NCBI GenBank assembly: GCA_947624765.1
Contig: CANQLS010000076.1
Span: 1-7,299, forward strand
Source of the DNA: an uncultured Clostridia bacterium
GTDB taxonomy: Bacteria > Bacillota > Clostridia > TANB77 > UBA1234
DNA: 7,299 bases
Reading direction: 5' to 3'
In this document: positions 1 to 6,848 of the stretch, piece after piece
Layout of the letters: the number at the start of each line of letters is the position of its first letter
Position numbering within the stretch: the stretch's first letter is position 1
Program-made: the position numbers and the translations under genes
The notes under the pieces: model-generated
What the model was told of the DNA's origin: nothing
Databases searched by the model: none
Seen by the model: only the letters and a program-made list of their open reading frames with translations

Positions 1-486
1 TATGTTACTGGATAACACTTTTTTTAAAATAATACTCTACAATTATGTCTGCATTATTAAATCTAAGATACAACAAAATCTTTTCTTTAGTGCACTACAA
101 CACAAATTATGCAAAAGAAATATATTCCCATTTATGGCGGCCATTGGCCGCCGCTACACGCACACTGACATGGTTTGAAGAATTATTTAGTATAAAACTA
201 TTATCTAGTAACATTATTTTTGCTTTTTATACCATAAAAACAAAAGATTTTAATTACCAAAAAACTGTGCAAACTAACTTTTTTAGTAATTGAAATATTT
301 TATATAATTATTTCCCATTTCACAAAAATTAAATATGTGTTATATCCGTAATTTAATTATTTCCCAAAAATGCCTTATTATAACATTTTTCAACTACATC
401 TGTTTTTTATAATCATAACCTACCTACCCAAACTGTGCCTTACAACAAGCTGATTAATAACAGCTTCGCCGAAAAGGTGAAATAAG
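1..486. other. Non-coding AT-rich left flank
   Basis: I find no credible gene here. Besides the palindromic repeat at 74-190, the stretch holds three things. There is an imperfect hairpin at 252-291 (AATTAC and a run of A pairing with a run of T and GTAATT) that could be a weak terminator for something outside the window. There is a 13-bp direct repeat, TAATTATTTCCCA, at 305-317 and 354-366. There is also a potential branched RNA at 431-496. The remainder is A/T-rich sequence without recognisable signals. Confidence 0.6.
74..190. repeat. Left copy of dispersed palindromic repeat
   Basis: This non-coding repeat aligns with 7094-7207 in the same orientation. The longest identical run is 25 nt (149-173 matching 7170-7194). 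It contains the 17-nt palindrome GGCGGCCATTGGCCGCC at 136-152, which has 8-bp arms and a one-base centre and is strikingly GC-rich for this AT-rich DNA. A second exact copy of that palindrome lies at 6975-6991, and a 16-nt version at 7229-7244. The pattern fits a REP- or MITE-like intergenic element. No transposase is visible, so how it spreads is unknown. The ORF that crosses it has no independent support. Confidence 0.75.
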
Positions 487-496
487 GCAAAACAGT
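431..496 (+). other. Possible three-way-junction RNA structure
   Basis: On the plus strand the ends pair (TGCCTTA 436-442 with TAAGGCA 483-489, then ACTG 432-435 with CAGT 493-496 across a 3-nt bulge). They enclose two hairpins: AAGCTG 447-452 with CAGCTT 461-466, and CGCC 467-470 with GGTG 476-479 around a GAAAA loop. The G·U pair in the last stem would be an A·C mismatch in minus-strand RNA, which favours a plus-strand transcript. The outer stem competes with the adjacent terminator hairpin for 491-496. No promoter or known RNA family is recognised, so this is tentative. Confidence 0.25.
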
Positions 497-526
497 GTGC
501 TCTTAATCATTAAGGGCACACTGTTT
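487..526 (-). terminator. Intrinsic terminator of toxin-antitoxin operon
   Basis: Arms 492-507 and 509-524 form a hairpin of about 16 bp just beyond the toxin stop codon at 534. In the minus-strand direction it is followed by TTTTG. One position (501/515) is an A·C mismatch in minus-strand RNA and a G·U pair in plus-strand RNA. The hairpin is a near-copy (2 differences in 38 bases, 487-524) of the terminator at 1267-1304. Confidence 0.75.
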
Positions 527-533
527 ATATTAT

Positions 534-807
534 CTAAAATAAATTTGAATGAGTTCCAATATCTAACAATACTAAAACTAATCTTTCCTTCTCAATTTTA
601 TAAATTAAAACCAAATCCGGTAAAACGTGGCAATCATAAAATCCCTTTAAATTTCCTTTCAATAAATGATTTTTAAATTTTGGTGGTAGTGTCTCTCCTT
701 TAGCTAACATATCAATTACATTATATACTAAATTCACATCAATTCCGTTTCTTAACAACGTTTTTCATACTCTGCTTAAATTTATTTGTTATTTCTATCT
801 TATACAT
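534..807 (-). pseudogene. Frameshifted YafQ-family toxin (RelE/ParE superfamily)
   Basis: An ATG at 807 opens MYKIEITNKFKQSMKNVVKK, a typical YafQ N terminus, but this frame stops at a TGA near 740. The rest of the protein continues in the next frame (RNGIDVN onward to 534). Losing two bases from an A-rich run near 750-754, for example AAAAGAAAC becoming AAGAAAC, would explain it. YafQ is a ribosome-dependent mRNA endonuclease neutralised by DinJ. The body keeps the histidines and aspartate expected from E. coli YafQ (NHLLKG, the CH..PD segment, GTHSNLF), but the usual arginine in the RTGTH motif is aspartate (LDIGTH) and the Trp after PD is Leu. The ATG lies 3 nt after the antitoxin stop, and AGGAGG at 819-824 inside the antitoxin gene is its likely ribosome binding site. 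It is probably inactive unless the frameshift is a sequencing error or is bypassed. A TTG at 758 would give only the C-terminal part. Confidence 0.8.
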
Positions 808-810
808 TGA

Positions 811-1119
811 TTACGATTCCTCCTCCAACGCCTTTGTTAAGTCTTCTACGTTATCAAAGGTTCTTTCATCAATATCTTTTGAAATTTCGTCAAGATTCAT
901 TTTACTATAATCATGTAAATGTCCATATTCACATACATAAGAACCATATCCGTCATTTAATTCTATAATTCCTTTTCTTTTTATGCTGAATGGTATTCCA
1001 TTATTTAATTTAATTTGATGTAAAAATATATTAATGGCTTCGCTTAATGATAATCCTAAATCATCTAAAATCGGTACCACTTCTTTTTTGATATTATCAT
1101 CTATTCTTACCGTTGACAT
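811..1119 (-). CDS. DinJ/RelB-family antitoxin
   Basis: This 102-residue protein should bind and neutralise a YafQ-type toxin and repress its own operon as a ribbon-helix-helix dimer. The N terminus has the family pattern: a short strand (TVRID, residues 3-7), then a helix with LGLSLSEAINIFL (21-33), then GIPF (41-44). The acidic C-terminal half, with the DGYGSYVCEYGHLHDYSK segment at 56-73, is the probable toxin-wrapping region. The ATG at 1119 is preceded by AGGAGGG (1127-1133), so the start is secure. The frame is intact, while the toxin downstream is broken. If the toxin is dead, this is a surviving orphan antitoxin that may still act as a DNA-binding regulator at its own promoter and possibly at other sites. 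Confidence 0.9.
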   Translation of the reverse strand: MSTVRIDDNIKKEVVPILDDLGLSLSEAINIFLHQIKLNNGIPFSIKRKGIIELNDGYGSYVCEYGHLHDYSKMNLDEISKDIDERTFDNVEDLTKALEEES

Positions 1120-1150
1120 TTCTCTTCCCTCCTATCATTTATCTTTATTT

Positions 1151-1193
1151 ATTATATGATATTTGTATACATTTGTCAACGTCTTGTATACAA
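1151..1193 (-). promoter_or_regulatory. Toxin-antitoxin promoter with twin palindromic operators
   Basis: On the minus strand a perfect -35 box TTGACA (1174-1179) lies 17 nt from a perfect -10 box TATAAT (1151-1156). Two palindromes overlap this promoter: TTGTATACAA at 1184-1193, upstream of the -35 box, and TGTATACA at 1164-1171, in the spacer. Their centres are 21 bp apart, about two helical turns. This is a fitting arrangement for cooperative binding of ribbon-helix-helix antitoxin dimers, and so for autorepression. Confidence 0.85.
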
Positions 1194-1266
1194 ACGTATT
1201 ATTATTTTTCTATTATTTTCACTTTTTATACTCCAAAATCAAAAATAATATTACTATATTACAGAC

Positions 1267-1304
1267 GCAAAACAGTGTGCTCTTAATAATTAAGAGCACA
1301 CTGT
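1267..1304 (-). terminator. Intrinsic terminator of SLH gene
   Basis: The 16-bp arms 1272-1287 and 1289-1304 are perfectly complementary around a single central base and lie 14 nt beyond the SLH stop codon. In the minus-strand direction the stem is followed by TTTTGCG. It sits about 75 nt before the toxin-antitoxin promoter and should insulate the two transcripts. It is nearly identical to the hairpin at 487-524. Confidence 0.85.
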
Positions 1305-1318
1305 ACCTATTTTTCTTC

Positions 1319-3313
1319 TTACAGTTCTTTGCTAAATCTCATGAAAATGGCAGCTACTTCTGCTCTTGTTGCTGTTTCCTGTGGCGCTAAAACGGTGTTA
1401 GTTCTACCATGAATATATTCTTTTTTCACTGCCCATGCCATAGCTTCTTGTGCGTAATCACTCACTTCATTATTATCTTGATAAATATTCAAATTCGCTT
1501 TTTGATTCGTATCTAAATTCTTCAAAGTAGCATAACGGTAAAGCATTACCACTAATTGTTCTCTTGTAATTTCATCAAAAGGAGCAAATTCATTTTCGCT
1601 CATTCCCGATACTATTTTTTTATTGGTTGCCCAATTAACCGCACGCTCATAATACGAATTCTTTTCCACATCATGAAATAGATGCTTATAGTTTGTATTC
1701 TTTTCTCCATCTAATCGATATAGAACTGTTACTAGCATTGCGCGATTCATCGTTATATCAGGAGCAAATTCACTTTCTGATACTCCGTTAAATAATCCTT
1801 CCTCAACAGCAAATTTCACAGATTCATAATACCAATCCTTCTCATCCACATCCGCAAACATGACTTCCTCTTCGTCTACTATTTCCTCTATTAAATCGCT
1901 ATCGACAATACGCCACTTGATGATGATATCTTCATTTCCGCCATCTTCCCACTCACTATCCTCTGGATAAGCTAATGAATATACTGCTTTATATTCTCCT
2001 ACTTTAGTGGCTTTATTTCCTGTTACCTTTACCCAATCTGGATTATATGCAACATCAACCTCTTGCTCTTTTCCATTATATTCAAACTCCCTTTTGATGA
2101 CATCAATCGTAGGAACAAAACTTTTAACAATTTCCCAATCGATTTTTACAGAAGATCCAGATACGCCTCCATAAGAAATTTGATATAAATACGGATCTTT
2201 CACTTTTACGATTGCTTCATACTTTCCTACACTGACCCCTTTATTCCCTGTTATAGTCATTTTATTAGCATCAAATCCCGCTACTACTAATGCAATCTCT
2301 TTACCAGTAAAATGATTCTCCTCATTCTTGACGGTTAATTCTATTATCTCGCTTTCATTTGGAATATCCACTTCCTCAAAATACAAATCTATCTTAATAT
2401 CATAACAATCATCAAATGCTATGGTTAATTCGTTATTGGTTACACTTTTATTTCTATAGGTATGACCACCAACTTTCACATATCCCAGCTCATATCCATT
2501 ATCTGGAATCAATGTTAATGTATAGTCTTCGGCTTTCCTAATGGATAACGTCGTTTTTTCTTTAGGCAAAACTTCTTTCTGATTAACTTTTATCATACCA
2601 CCTTCATAGTCATTTAATGAAACGTTATATGTTGGCGTATAACCTGGGAAACACAAATTTAATAAGATGTCACTTTTTCCATAGGTTATACCAGGAGTAT
2701 TGGTATTAAGAATTGTCCATACTTGTGTATGCAAAGTATTCCATAAAATAATACATAAATTTCCTCTTGTTACTTCATCATTCCATCCTGATGCTCCTGT
2801 ACAATTACGTAAGAGATTAAAGTTATTTGCATATTCTCTATATACTTCTGTTATATCACCATTTCCTGCTTTACCTTCGATAAGATCAGAGTATCCTAAT
2901 AAATTGAGAACGTATGCAACAGCTTCACGATATGTAACAGATTCTTCTGGATAAAAGTAGTCATCATCAACTATATTATCCACATATCCTAATCTACTAA
3001 TGGCATCAATATATCCCCATGCCCAATGGTTTGTAGGAACATCTTTATATTCTTTATAAGGTTTCGTGCCATTGGAAGTTGGCTCACTATGGGAAGCAAC
3101 AATTAATAGTTTAGCCATTTCTGCTCTTGTAATTTTTTCATCAACGCCTAAATTTTTAGCAGGAGATAAAATCCCCATTTCTAGTAAATTTCTCGTCGCA
3201 CAAGCTAAACTTTCATCATCTACGTCTGCAAAATCTGTACTAGCATAAACAAAAGATGTCATTATAACCATTATGAGAGCCAATAAAACTACATACATTA
3301 TTCCTCTTTTCAC
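1319..3313 (-). CDS. Secreted SLH-domain surface protein with Ig-like (MBG-type) repeats
   Basis: This is a 664-residue exported protein. Residues 1-24 form a signal peptide: a K-R start, a hydrophobic core, and VYA before the likely cut at 24/25. Three SLH-like repeats follow at about 26-75 (ITRAE at 61-65), 86-140 and 155-200, the second and third being more divergent. A beta-rich segment with the GYELGYVKVGG pattern occupies about 225-315. Two similar MBG/Ig-like repeats lie at about 322-395 and 403-470; each has an (F/Y)xGKE segment, then VTGNKAT or ITGNKGV, then VGxY, and ends in W-I-V. Three more SLH repeats occupy about 484-533, 544-598 and 608-664, with the motifs MNRAML, ITREQL and ATRAEV. 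SLH triplets usually bind pyruvylated secondary wall polymers, so the protein is probably held non-covalently on the cell wall. The start is GTG, with AGGGGGAG 9-11 nt upstream; an ATG at residue 6 is an alternative. It has its own promoter and terminator. The ligand or specific function is unknown. Confidence 0.9.
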   Translation of the reverse strand: MKRGIMYVVLLALIMVIMTSFVYASTDFADVDDESLACATRNLLEMGILSPAKNLGVDEKITRAEMAKLLIVASHSEPTSNGTKPYKEYKDVPTNHWAWGYIDAISRLGYVDNIVDDDYFYPEESVTYREAVAYVLNLLGYSDLIEGKAGNGDITEVYREYANNFNLLRNCTGASGWNDEVTRGNLCIILWNTLHTQVWTILNTNTPGITYGKSDILLNLCFPGYTPTYNVSLNDYEGGMIKVNQKEVLPKEKTTLSIRKAEDYTLTLIPDNGYELGYVKVGGHTYRNKSVTNNELTIAFDDCYDIKIDLYFEEVDIPNESEIIELTVKNEENHFTGKEIALVVAGFDANKMTITGNKGVSVGKYEAIVKVKDPYLYQISYGGVSGSSVKIDWEIVKSFVPTIDVIKREFEYNGKEQEVDVAYNPDWVKVTGNKATKVGEYKAVYSLAYPEDSEWEDGGNEDIIIKWRIVDSDLIEEIVDEEEVMFADVDEKDWYYESVKFAVEEGLFNGVSESEFAPDITMNRAMLVTVLYRLDGEKNTNYKHLFHDVEKNSYYERAVNWATNKKIVSGMSENEFAPFDEITREQLVVMLYRYATLKNLDTNQKANLNIYQDNNEVSDYAQEAMAWAVKKEYIHGRTNTVLAPQETATRAEVAAIFMRFSKEL

Positions 3314-3349
3314 TTCTATTCTCTCCCCCTTATTTTGTTTTATAGATTC

Positions 3350-3378
3350 ATTGTATCAAAGTAATATGCAATTGTAAA
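3350..3378 (-). promoter_or_regulatory. Promoter of SLH gene
   Basis: On the minus strand TTTACA (3373-3378) and TACAAT (3350-3355) are separated by 17 nt, each matching the sigma-A consensus at five of six positions. Transcription would begin near 3343 and give a leader of about 30 nt. Together with the terminator at 3457-3498, this makes the SLH gene a transcription unit separate from the glycosyltransferase operon. Confidence 0.75.
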
Positions 3379-3456
3379 GCACGAATAATTCTATCTGTTT
3401 GCTCTATTTTTGATACTATAAAAAAGAACAAATCATTTTATATCCTCTTGCAAAAC

Positions 3457-3498
3457 AAAAAAAGAAAATCAAAAACTAAAATTTGATTTTCTTTTTTT
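3457..3498. terminator. Strong terminator of glycosyltransferase operon
   Basis: A 17-bp perfect stem (3457-3473 with 3482-3498) encloses an 8-nt loop. The arms are A-rich on one side and T-rich on the other, so either strand yields a stem ending in seven U residues. It starts 4 nt past the stop of the last glycosyltransferase gene and serves that minus-strand operon. Its symmetry would also stop plus-strand transcripts. Confidence 0.85.
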
Positions 3499-3501
3499 AT
3501 T

Positions 3502-4521
3502 TTACTTGATATTTTTTCCTTGCACTTTCATTTTTTGTCGTTCTTTTAAGAAAGAAAGGAATAGTTGTCCATTATATCGTATCAAATATAAACAGAGTCT
3601 TTGAAAATCATCCATTAATTCTGTAAGTTCCTTTTCATTTGTCATACTAAATTGATTTAACAATTCAAACATTTCTTGTAATTGATTTTCAATATCTTCA
3701 TAAAATTCATTTGCAATAACGTATTTGATACTAATACTAATAATTTTTTCTAAAAGTGCAAAATAATTATAAACATCGAATTCTTTTCCTTTTTCCTTTA
3801 CACCATTAAATCTGTACATTGTTGCATTAATATAGTCTTGTAAATTTTTTTGAGAACATGTAGCAGTAATCGTACCTGAATGCTTTAAATAAAAATATGC
3901 TTCCTTGTCTACGCATACTATTTTATTAATATCTGCAAATGTTTCATAATCATAGATAACATCTTCAAAAGAAACTCCGACTTTAAATTTGTGTTTCTGT
4001 ATTAGCGCAATTGGATATAATTTCCCCCAAACATAGCTATCTAAAGTCCTTCTCATCAATAATTGTTTTAAGATTTCTTCTTTTTCAAAAACTATAGCAC
4101 CATTGGGAATTGTAACCTTTTGTGGTCCAACATTTGTAACAACTGCATTTTTTTCCACAACTAAAGCAAATCTTATAGTTGAAACATCTGAATGGGTCTC
4201 TTTTAAAGCAGTATATAATATTTGACAATAATCTTCTGAAACCCAATCATCACTATCAATAAATGTTACATATTCTCCAGTTGCAATTTCAATACCTGCA
4301 TTTCTTGCATCTGATAATCCACCATTTTCTTTATGTATAACCTTAATTCTATTATCTTCTTTGGCAAATTCATCACACATTTTTCCACAATTATCTGGTG
4401 AACCATCATCAACCAATATAATTTCTAAATTTTTATATGTCTGGTTTTGAATTGATTTAACACATTTTTTTAAATATTGTTCAACATTATAAATGGGAAC
4501 AATCACACTAATTTTATCCAT
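3502..4521 (-). CDS. Family 2 glycosyltransferase (third gene of operon)
   Basis: This 339-residue GT-A-fold enzyme is likely to transfer a sugar from a nucleotide-sugar donor during surface polysaccharide or glycoprotein assembly at the cytoplasmic face of the membrane. The donor domain shows VIVPIYNVEQYL (6-17), the VDDGSPDNC loop (37-45), ENGGLSDARNAG (65-76) and the metal-binding DSDD (89-92). FED (185-187), a likely catalytic-base region, and YFYLKHSGTIT (209-219) follow. No membrane helix is evident. The ATG has AGGAGG 5 nt upstream, 37 nt after the preceding gene's stop. The first 92 residues are about 90% identical to the first gene of the operon, while the rest diverges abruptly. The usual Arg in the YxRxGSIT-like motif is His or Lys here. 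The sugar and acceptor cannot be deduced. Confidence 0.9.
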   Translation of the reverse strand: MDKISVIVPIYNVEQYLKKCVKSIQNQTYKNLEIILVDDGSPDNCGKMCDEFAKEDNRIKVIHKENGGLSDARNAGIEIATGEYVTFIDSDDWVSEDYCQILYTALKETHSDVSTIRFALVVEKNAVVTNVGPQKVTIPNGAIVFEKEEILKQLLMRRTLDSYVWGKLYPIALIQKHKFKVGVSFEDVIYDYETFADINKIVCVDKEAYFYLKHSGTITATCSQKNLQDYINATMYRFNGVKEKGKEFDVYNYFALLEKIISISIKYVIANEFYEDIENQLQEMFELLNQFSMTNEKELTELMDDFQRLCLYLIRYNGQLFLSFLKERQKMKVQGKNIK

Positions 4522-4558
4522 TCTTTCCTCCTACAAAACTAATTTCTAATATTTATCT

Positions 4559-5593
4559 TTATTTTTTTACTATAGCGCTGTTTGATTTTTTAAATTCATT
4601 CCTAGTTAAATATAGTTTCTTCATGTTATCTTTATAAAACTCTTTATCTTGCAGATACATAAACAAAGCCGACCTCCAATAATTATTGTGCAAGACCTCA
4701 TATAAAACATTTTTATCAACACCACTTACATAATTTTCTAAACAAGTGTCATATTCTTTAATGACTTCAGAATTAATTAATTCATCTTTTTCTGTCATGT
4801 ATGCTCGTTGTATTGCAAGAAACATGTTCATTATTAGCAATGCATTAATCCACTCTTTTAGATCAGGAAAATGTTTTACAAGATAATCATATCTTTCCTT
4901 CATCATTATGTCATAATCATGTTGATGCTTTTCATCATAAATTGAAGAGGTAATACTTCCATTTCTATGCACTAAATAAAAATAATATTCCTGATTCAAA
5001 ACAACACTTCTATTTGCATTTGTATAAAATTTATATACAGTTGCACAATCTTCATATATTCTATTAATTGGAAATTTAATCATATTTATCAACCTTCGTG
5101 ACAACATTTTCCCACCCATACAGTCAAAATATTTTCCTGTTTTTATAAAGTCGATAATTGTTTCTTCAGGATTTAAGACTTCTTCTACATATTCTTTCTC
5201 TTCTACCTCTATTTTTTTATTTTCCTCATAATCATGCATACAACAAATTGCAACTTCCGCATTATTTCTAGAAATAGCAGAAATCATTTTCTCGCAATAA
5301 ATTTTAGAAACAAAATCATCGCTATCAATAAAAGCTACAAATTCCCCTTTAGAAATTTCTATTCCATAATTTCTAGCAGCTGACACTCCCATATTTTCTC
5401 TATGAACAACTTTTATTCTATTGTCTTTATATGCGTAGTCATCACATATTTGTGCTGTATTATCGGATGAGCCATCATCAATAATGATTATTTCTATATT
5501 TTGATAAGTTTGATTCATTAAACTTTCAATACATTTTCCTATATATTTCTCTACATTGTAAGCTGGAACGACAATACTAATCAACTTATCCAT
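4559..5593 (-). CDS. Family 2 glycosyltransferase (second gene of operon)
   Basis: This is a 344-residue GT2 enzyme. Donor-domain motifs are IVVPAYNVEKYI (7-18), IDDGSSDN (38-45), ENMGVSAARNYG (66-77) and DSDD (90-93). YED (180-182) and YFYLVHRNGSIT (204-215) mark the acceptor side. The ATG at 5593 is chosen because AAGGAGA (5601-5607) lies 7 nt upstream and the protein then begins MDK like both neighbours; the in-frame ATG at 5626 would add 11 unconserved residues across that ribosome binding site. It lies 47 nt after the first glycosyltransferase and 37 nt before the third, consistent with co-transcription. Its donor domain is clearly more distant than those of its two neighbours. The product glycan is unknown; capsule, exopolysaccharide and secondary wall polymer are all possible. 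Confidence 0.9.
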   Translation of the reverse strand: MDKLISIVVPAYNVEKYIGKCIESLMNQTYQNIEIIIIDDGSSDNTAQICDDYAYKDNRIKVVHRENMGVSAARNYGIEISKGEFVAFIDSDDFVSKIYCEKMISAISRNNAEVAICCMHDYEENKKIEVEEKEYVEEVLNPEETIIDFIKTGKYFDCMGGKMLSRRLINMIKFPINRIYEDCATVYKFYTNANRSVVLNQEYYFYLVHRNGSITSSIYDEKHQHDYDIMMKERYDYLVKHFPDLKEWINALLIMNMFLAIQRAYMTEKDELINSEVIKEYDTCLENYVSGVDKNVLYEVLHNNYWRSALFMYLQDKEFYKDNMKKLYLTRNEFKKSNSAIVKK

Positions 5594-5640
5594 ATTATTT
5601 TCTCCTTCGAAAAATTTAAAATACAATTAAATATAACTGC

Positions 5641-6666
5641 CTAACTCTTTTTAATCTCTTTATTCTTTATATTTTCATATAAGACTCTAATATATTTTTT
5701 ATAAAGATTTCTCCCTCGCCTTAATAACACCGAACTTACTAACCTATACGGTTCTAAATAATAACTCAAAGTATCATCATTTAAAGAATCTATACAGTCT
5801 TTAAATAGATTATACCAATCAACAATTTCTTTCTTTTCAAAAAGCTCCTCATAATCATTGATGCATATTTTTTCCATTGTACTTGTATAATATCTAACAA
5901 AAAAAACATCAATACAAGCTTTAATATTGGGATATTTTTGACTTAAAAATTGATATGCTTTATAACTGTGTTCAATCATGTCAAAAACTTTTTCTTTTGA
6001 ATATTTTGTTGTAATTGCTCCTATTCTTCCAACTAAATAATAATACAACGCCTCATTTGTATACGCAATTCTATCAACTTGAGAAACGATTTGATACATA
6101 ACAGCCATATCTTCAAATGTTTTTCCAACTGGGAATTTTATACCCATAAGCAATTCTTTTTTCATTAATTTATTACATACATAATTACCTATATTATCAT
6201 CCAATAATATTTTTTCAACAGCTTCTTCCACTGTAATCTCTTTTGTTAATATATTTTTCTTTGTGCTATTATCAACCGATGGTTTTCTCGCAGGATCTAC
6301 ATATACCCTTTGAAGTTCACAAAAAGCAATCTGGGTATTATATTTTTTTATCAAATCATATAATACCTTACATTCTTTAATATCTATCGTATCATCACTA
6401 TCTACAAAAGTTATATATTCACCAGTAGCTATGGATAAGCCTGCATTTCTCGCATCTGATAATCCACCATTTTCTTTATGTATAACCTTAACTCTACTAT
6501 CTTCTTTGGCAAATTCATCACACATTTTTCCACAATTATCTGGTGAACCATCATCAACTAATATAATCTCCAAGTTTTTATACGTTTGATTTTGGATTGA
6601 TTTCACACACTTCTCTAAATACTTCTCCACATTATATACGGGTACTATTACACTAATCTTGTCCAT
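5641..6666 (-). CDS. Family 2 glycosyltransferase (first gene of operon, riboswitch-controlled)
   Basis: This 341-residue GT2 enzyme is the first gene after the c-di-AMP leader. It carries VIVPVYNVEKYL (6-17), VDDGSPDNC (37-45), ENGGLSDARNAG (65-76), DSDD (89-92), FED (184-186) and YYYLVGRIGAIT (208-219). The C terminus is rich in basic residues (RRGRNLYKKY and the lysine-rich end), which could help membrane association, although no transmembrane segment is visible. AAGGAGG at 6671-6677 lies 4 nt before the ATG. The leader terminator at 6682-6711 is immediately upstream, so expression of this gene and the two behind it depends on read-through. Residues 1-92 are nearly shared with the third gene of the operon. 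Donor and acceptor sugars are not predictable. Confidence 0.9.
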   Translation of the reverse strand: MDKISVIVPVYNVEKYLEKCVKSIQNQTYKNLEIILVDDGSPDNCGKMCDEFAKEDSRVKVIHKENGGLSDARNAGLSIATGEYITFVDSDDTIDIKECKVLYDLIKKYNTQIAFCELQRVYVDPARKPSVDNSTKKNILTKEITVEEAVEKILLDDNIGNYVCNKLMKKELLMGIKFPVGKTFEDMAVMYQIVSQVDRIAYTNEALYYYLVGRIGAITTKYSKEKVFDMIEHSYKAYQFLSQKYPNIKACIDVFFVRYYTSTMEKICINDYEELFEKKEIVDWYNLFKDCIDSLNDDTLSYYLEPYRLVSSVLLRRGRNLYKKYIRVLYENIKNKEIKKS

Positions 6667-6681
6667 TTTTCCTCCTTACAC

Positions 6682-6711
6682 AAAAGCCCCATAGAGAGTC
6701 GCTCTACGGGG
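6682..6711 (-). terminator. Riboswitch expression-platform terminator
   Basis: In minus-strand RNA, CCCCGUAGAG (6711-6702) pairs with CUCUAUGGGG (6696-6687), including one G·U, around a 5-nt loop, followed by CUUUUG. It lies between the aptamer and the first glycosyltransferase ribosome binding site. A competing 7-bp pairing is visible: UAGAGAG at 6728-6722, just after the aptamer, with CUCUCUA at 6698-6692, the terminator's 3' arm. This is a plausible antiterminator. Confidence 0.85.
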
Positions 6712-6715
6712 ATAT

Positions 6716-6835
6716 TGGTTTCTCTCTACTATGCTTACCAAGTTAGCTGACGGGTTCGGAATAGAAAGTTTCCTTCTAATATTTTAGATTCACCCCTAAA
6801 TTTGGTTCCTCGGCTCTTTTTAAGATTCAGCATCT
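6716..6835 (-). ncRNA. c-di-AMP riboswitch (ydaO/yuaA leader)
   Basis: Minus-strand RNA carries the hallmark ydaO conserved blocks in the right order. These are GCCGAGGAACC (about 6814-6804), GGGGUGAAUC (6796-6787), then CCGAACCCGUCAGCUAAC and UUGGUAAGC (6759-6733). The sequence is recognised from memory of the family; no covariance search was run. The aptamer binds cyclic di-AMP, and family members usually switch transcription off when ligand is bound. Characterised ones control wall hydrolases, potassium and osmolyte transport. Here it precedes a terminator and three glycosyltransferases. Exact ends and the P1 stem are uncertain. Confidence 0.9.
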
Positions 6836-6848
6836 TCAATTCGTTATT

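Noticed and set aside
45..293. 82-residue plus-strand open frame
   Set aside because: It runs through the palindromic repeat, has no clear ribosome binding site and no recognisable domain. The similar repeat at the right end is read in a different frame with different product residues.
447..496. Hammerhead ribozyme
   Set aside because: CTGAT and GAAA segments are present next to stems, but the invariant CUGANGA core is not: the sequence reads CTGATTA and the stem order is wrong.
534..758. Toxin starting at the TTG at 758
   Set aside because: This would remove the conserved N terminus, which is present in the other frame directly after the antitoxin stop with a good ribosome binding site. 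A frameshifted gene is the simpler reading.
786..968. Plus-strand frames at 786-968 and 1163-1390
   Set aside because: The first is antisense to the antitoxin gene. The second spans the toxin-antitoxin promoter region, the terminator and the SLH 3' end. Neither has coding character.
2700..2954. Plus-strand open frames antisense to the SLH gene (2700-2954 and 3066-3248)
   Set aside because: These are shadows of a confidently identified coding gene on the other strand.
5594..5626. Upstream ATG at 5626 for the second glycosyltransferase
   Set aside because: The extra 11 residues do not match the family and are encoded across the strong ribosome binding site of the ATG at 5593.
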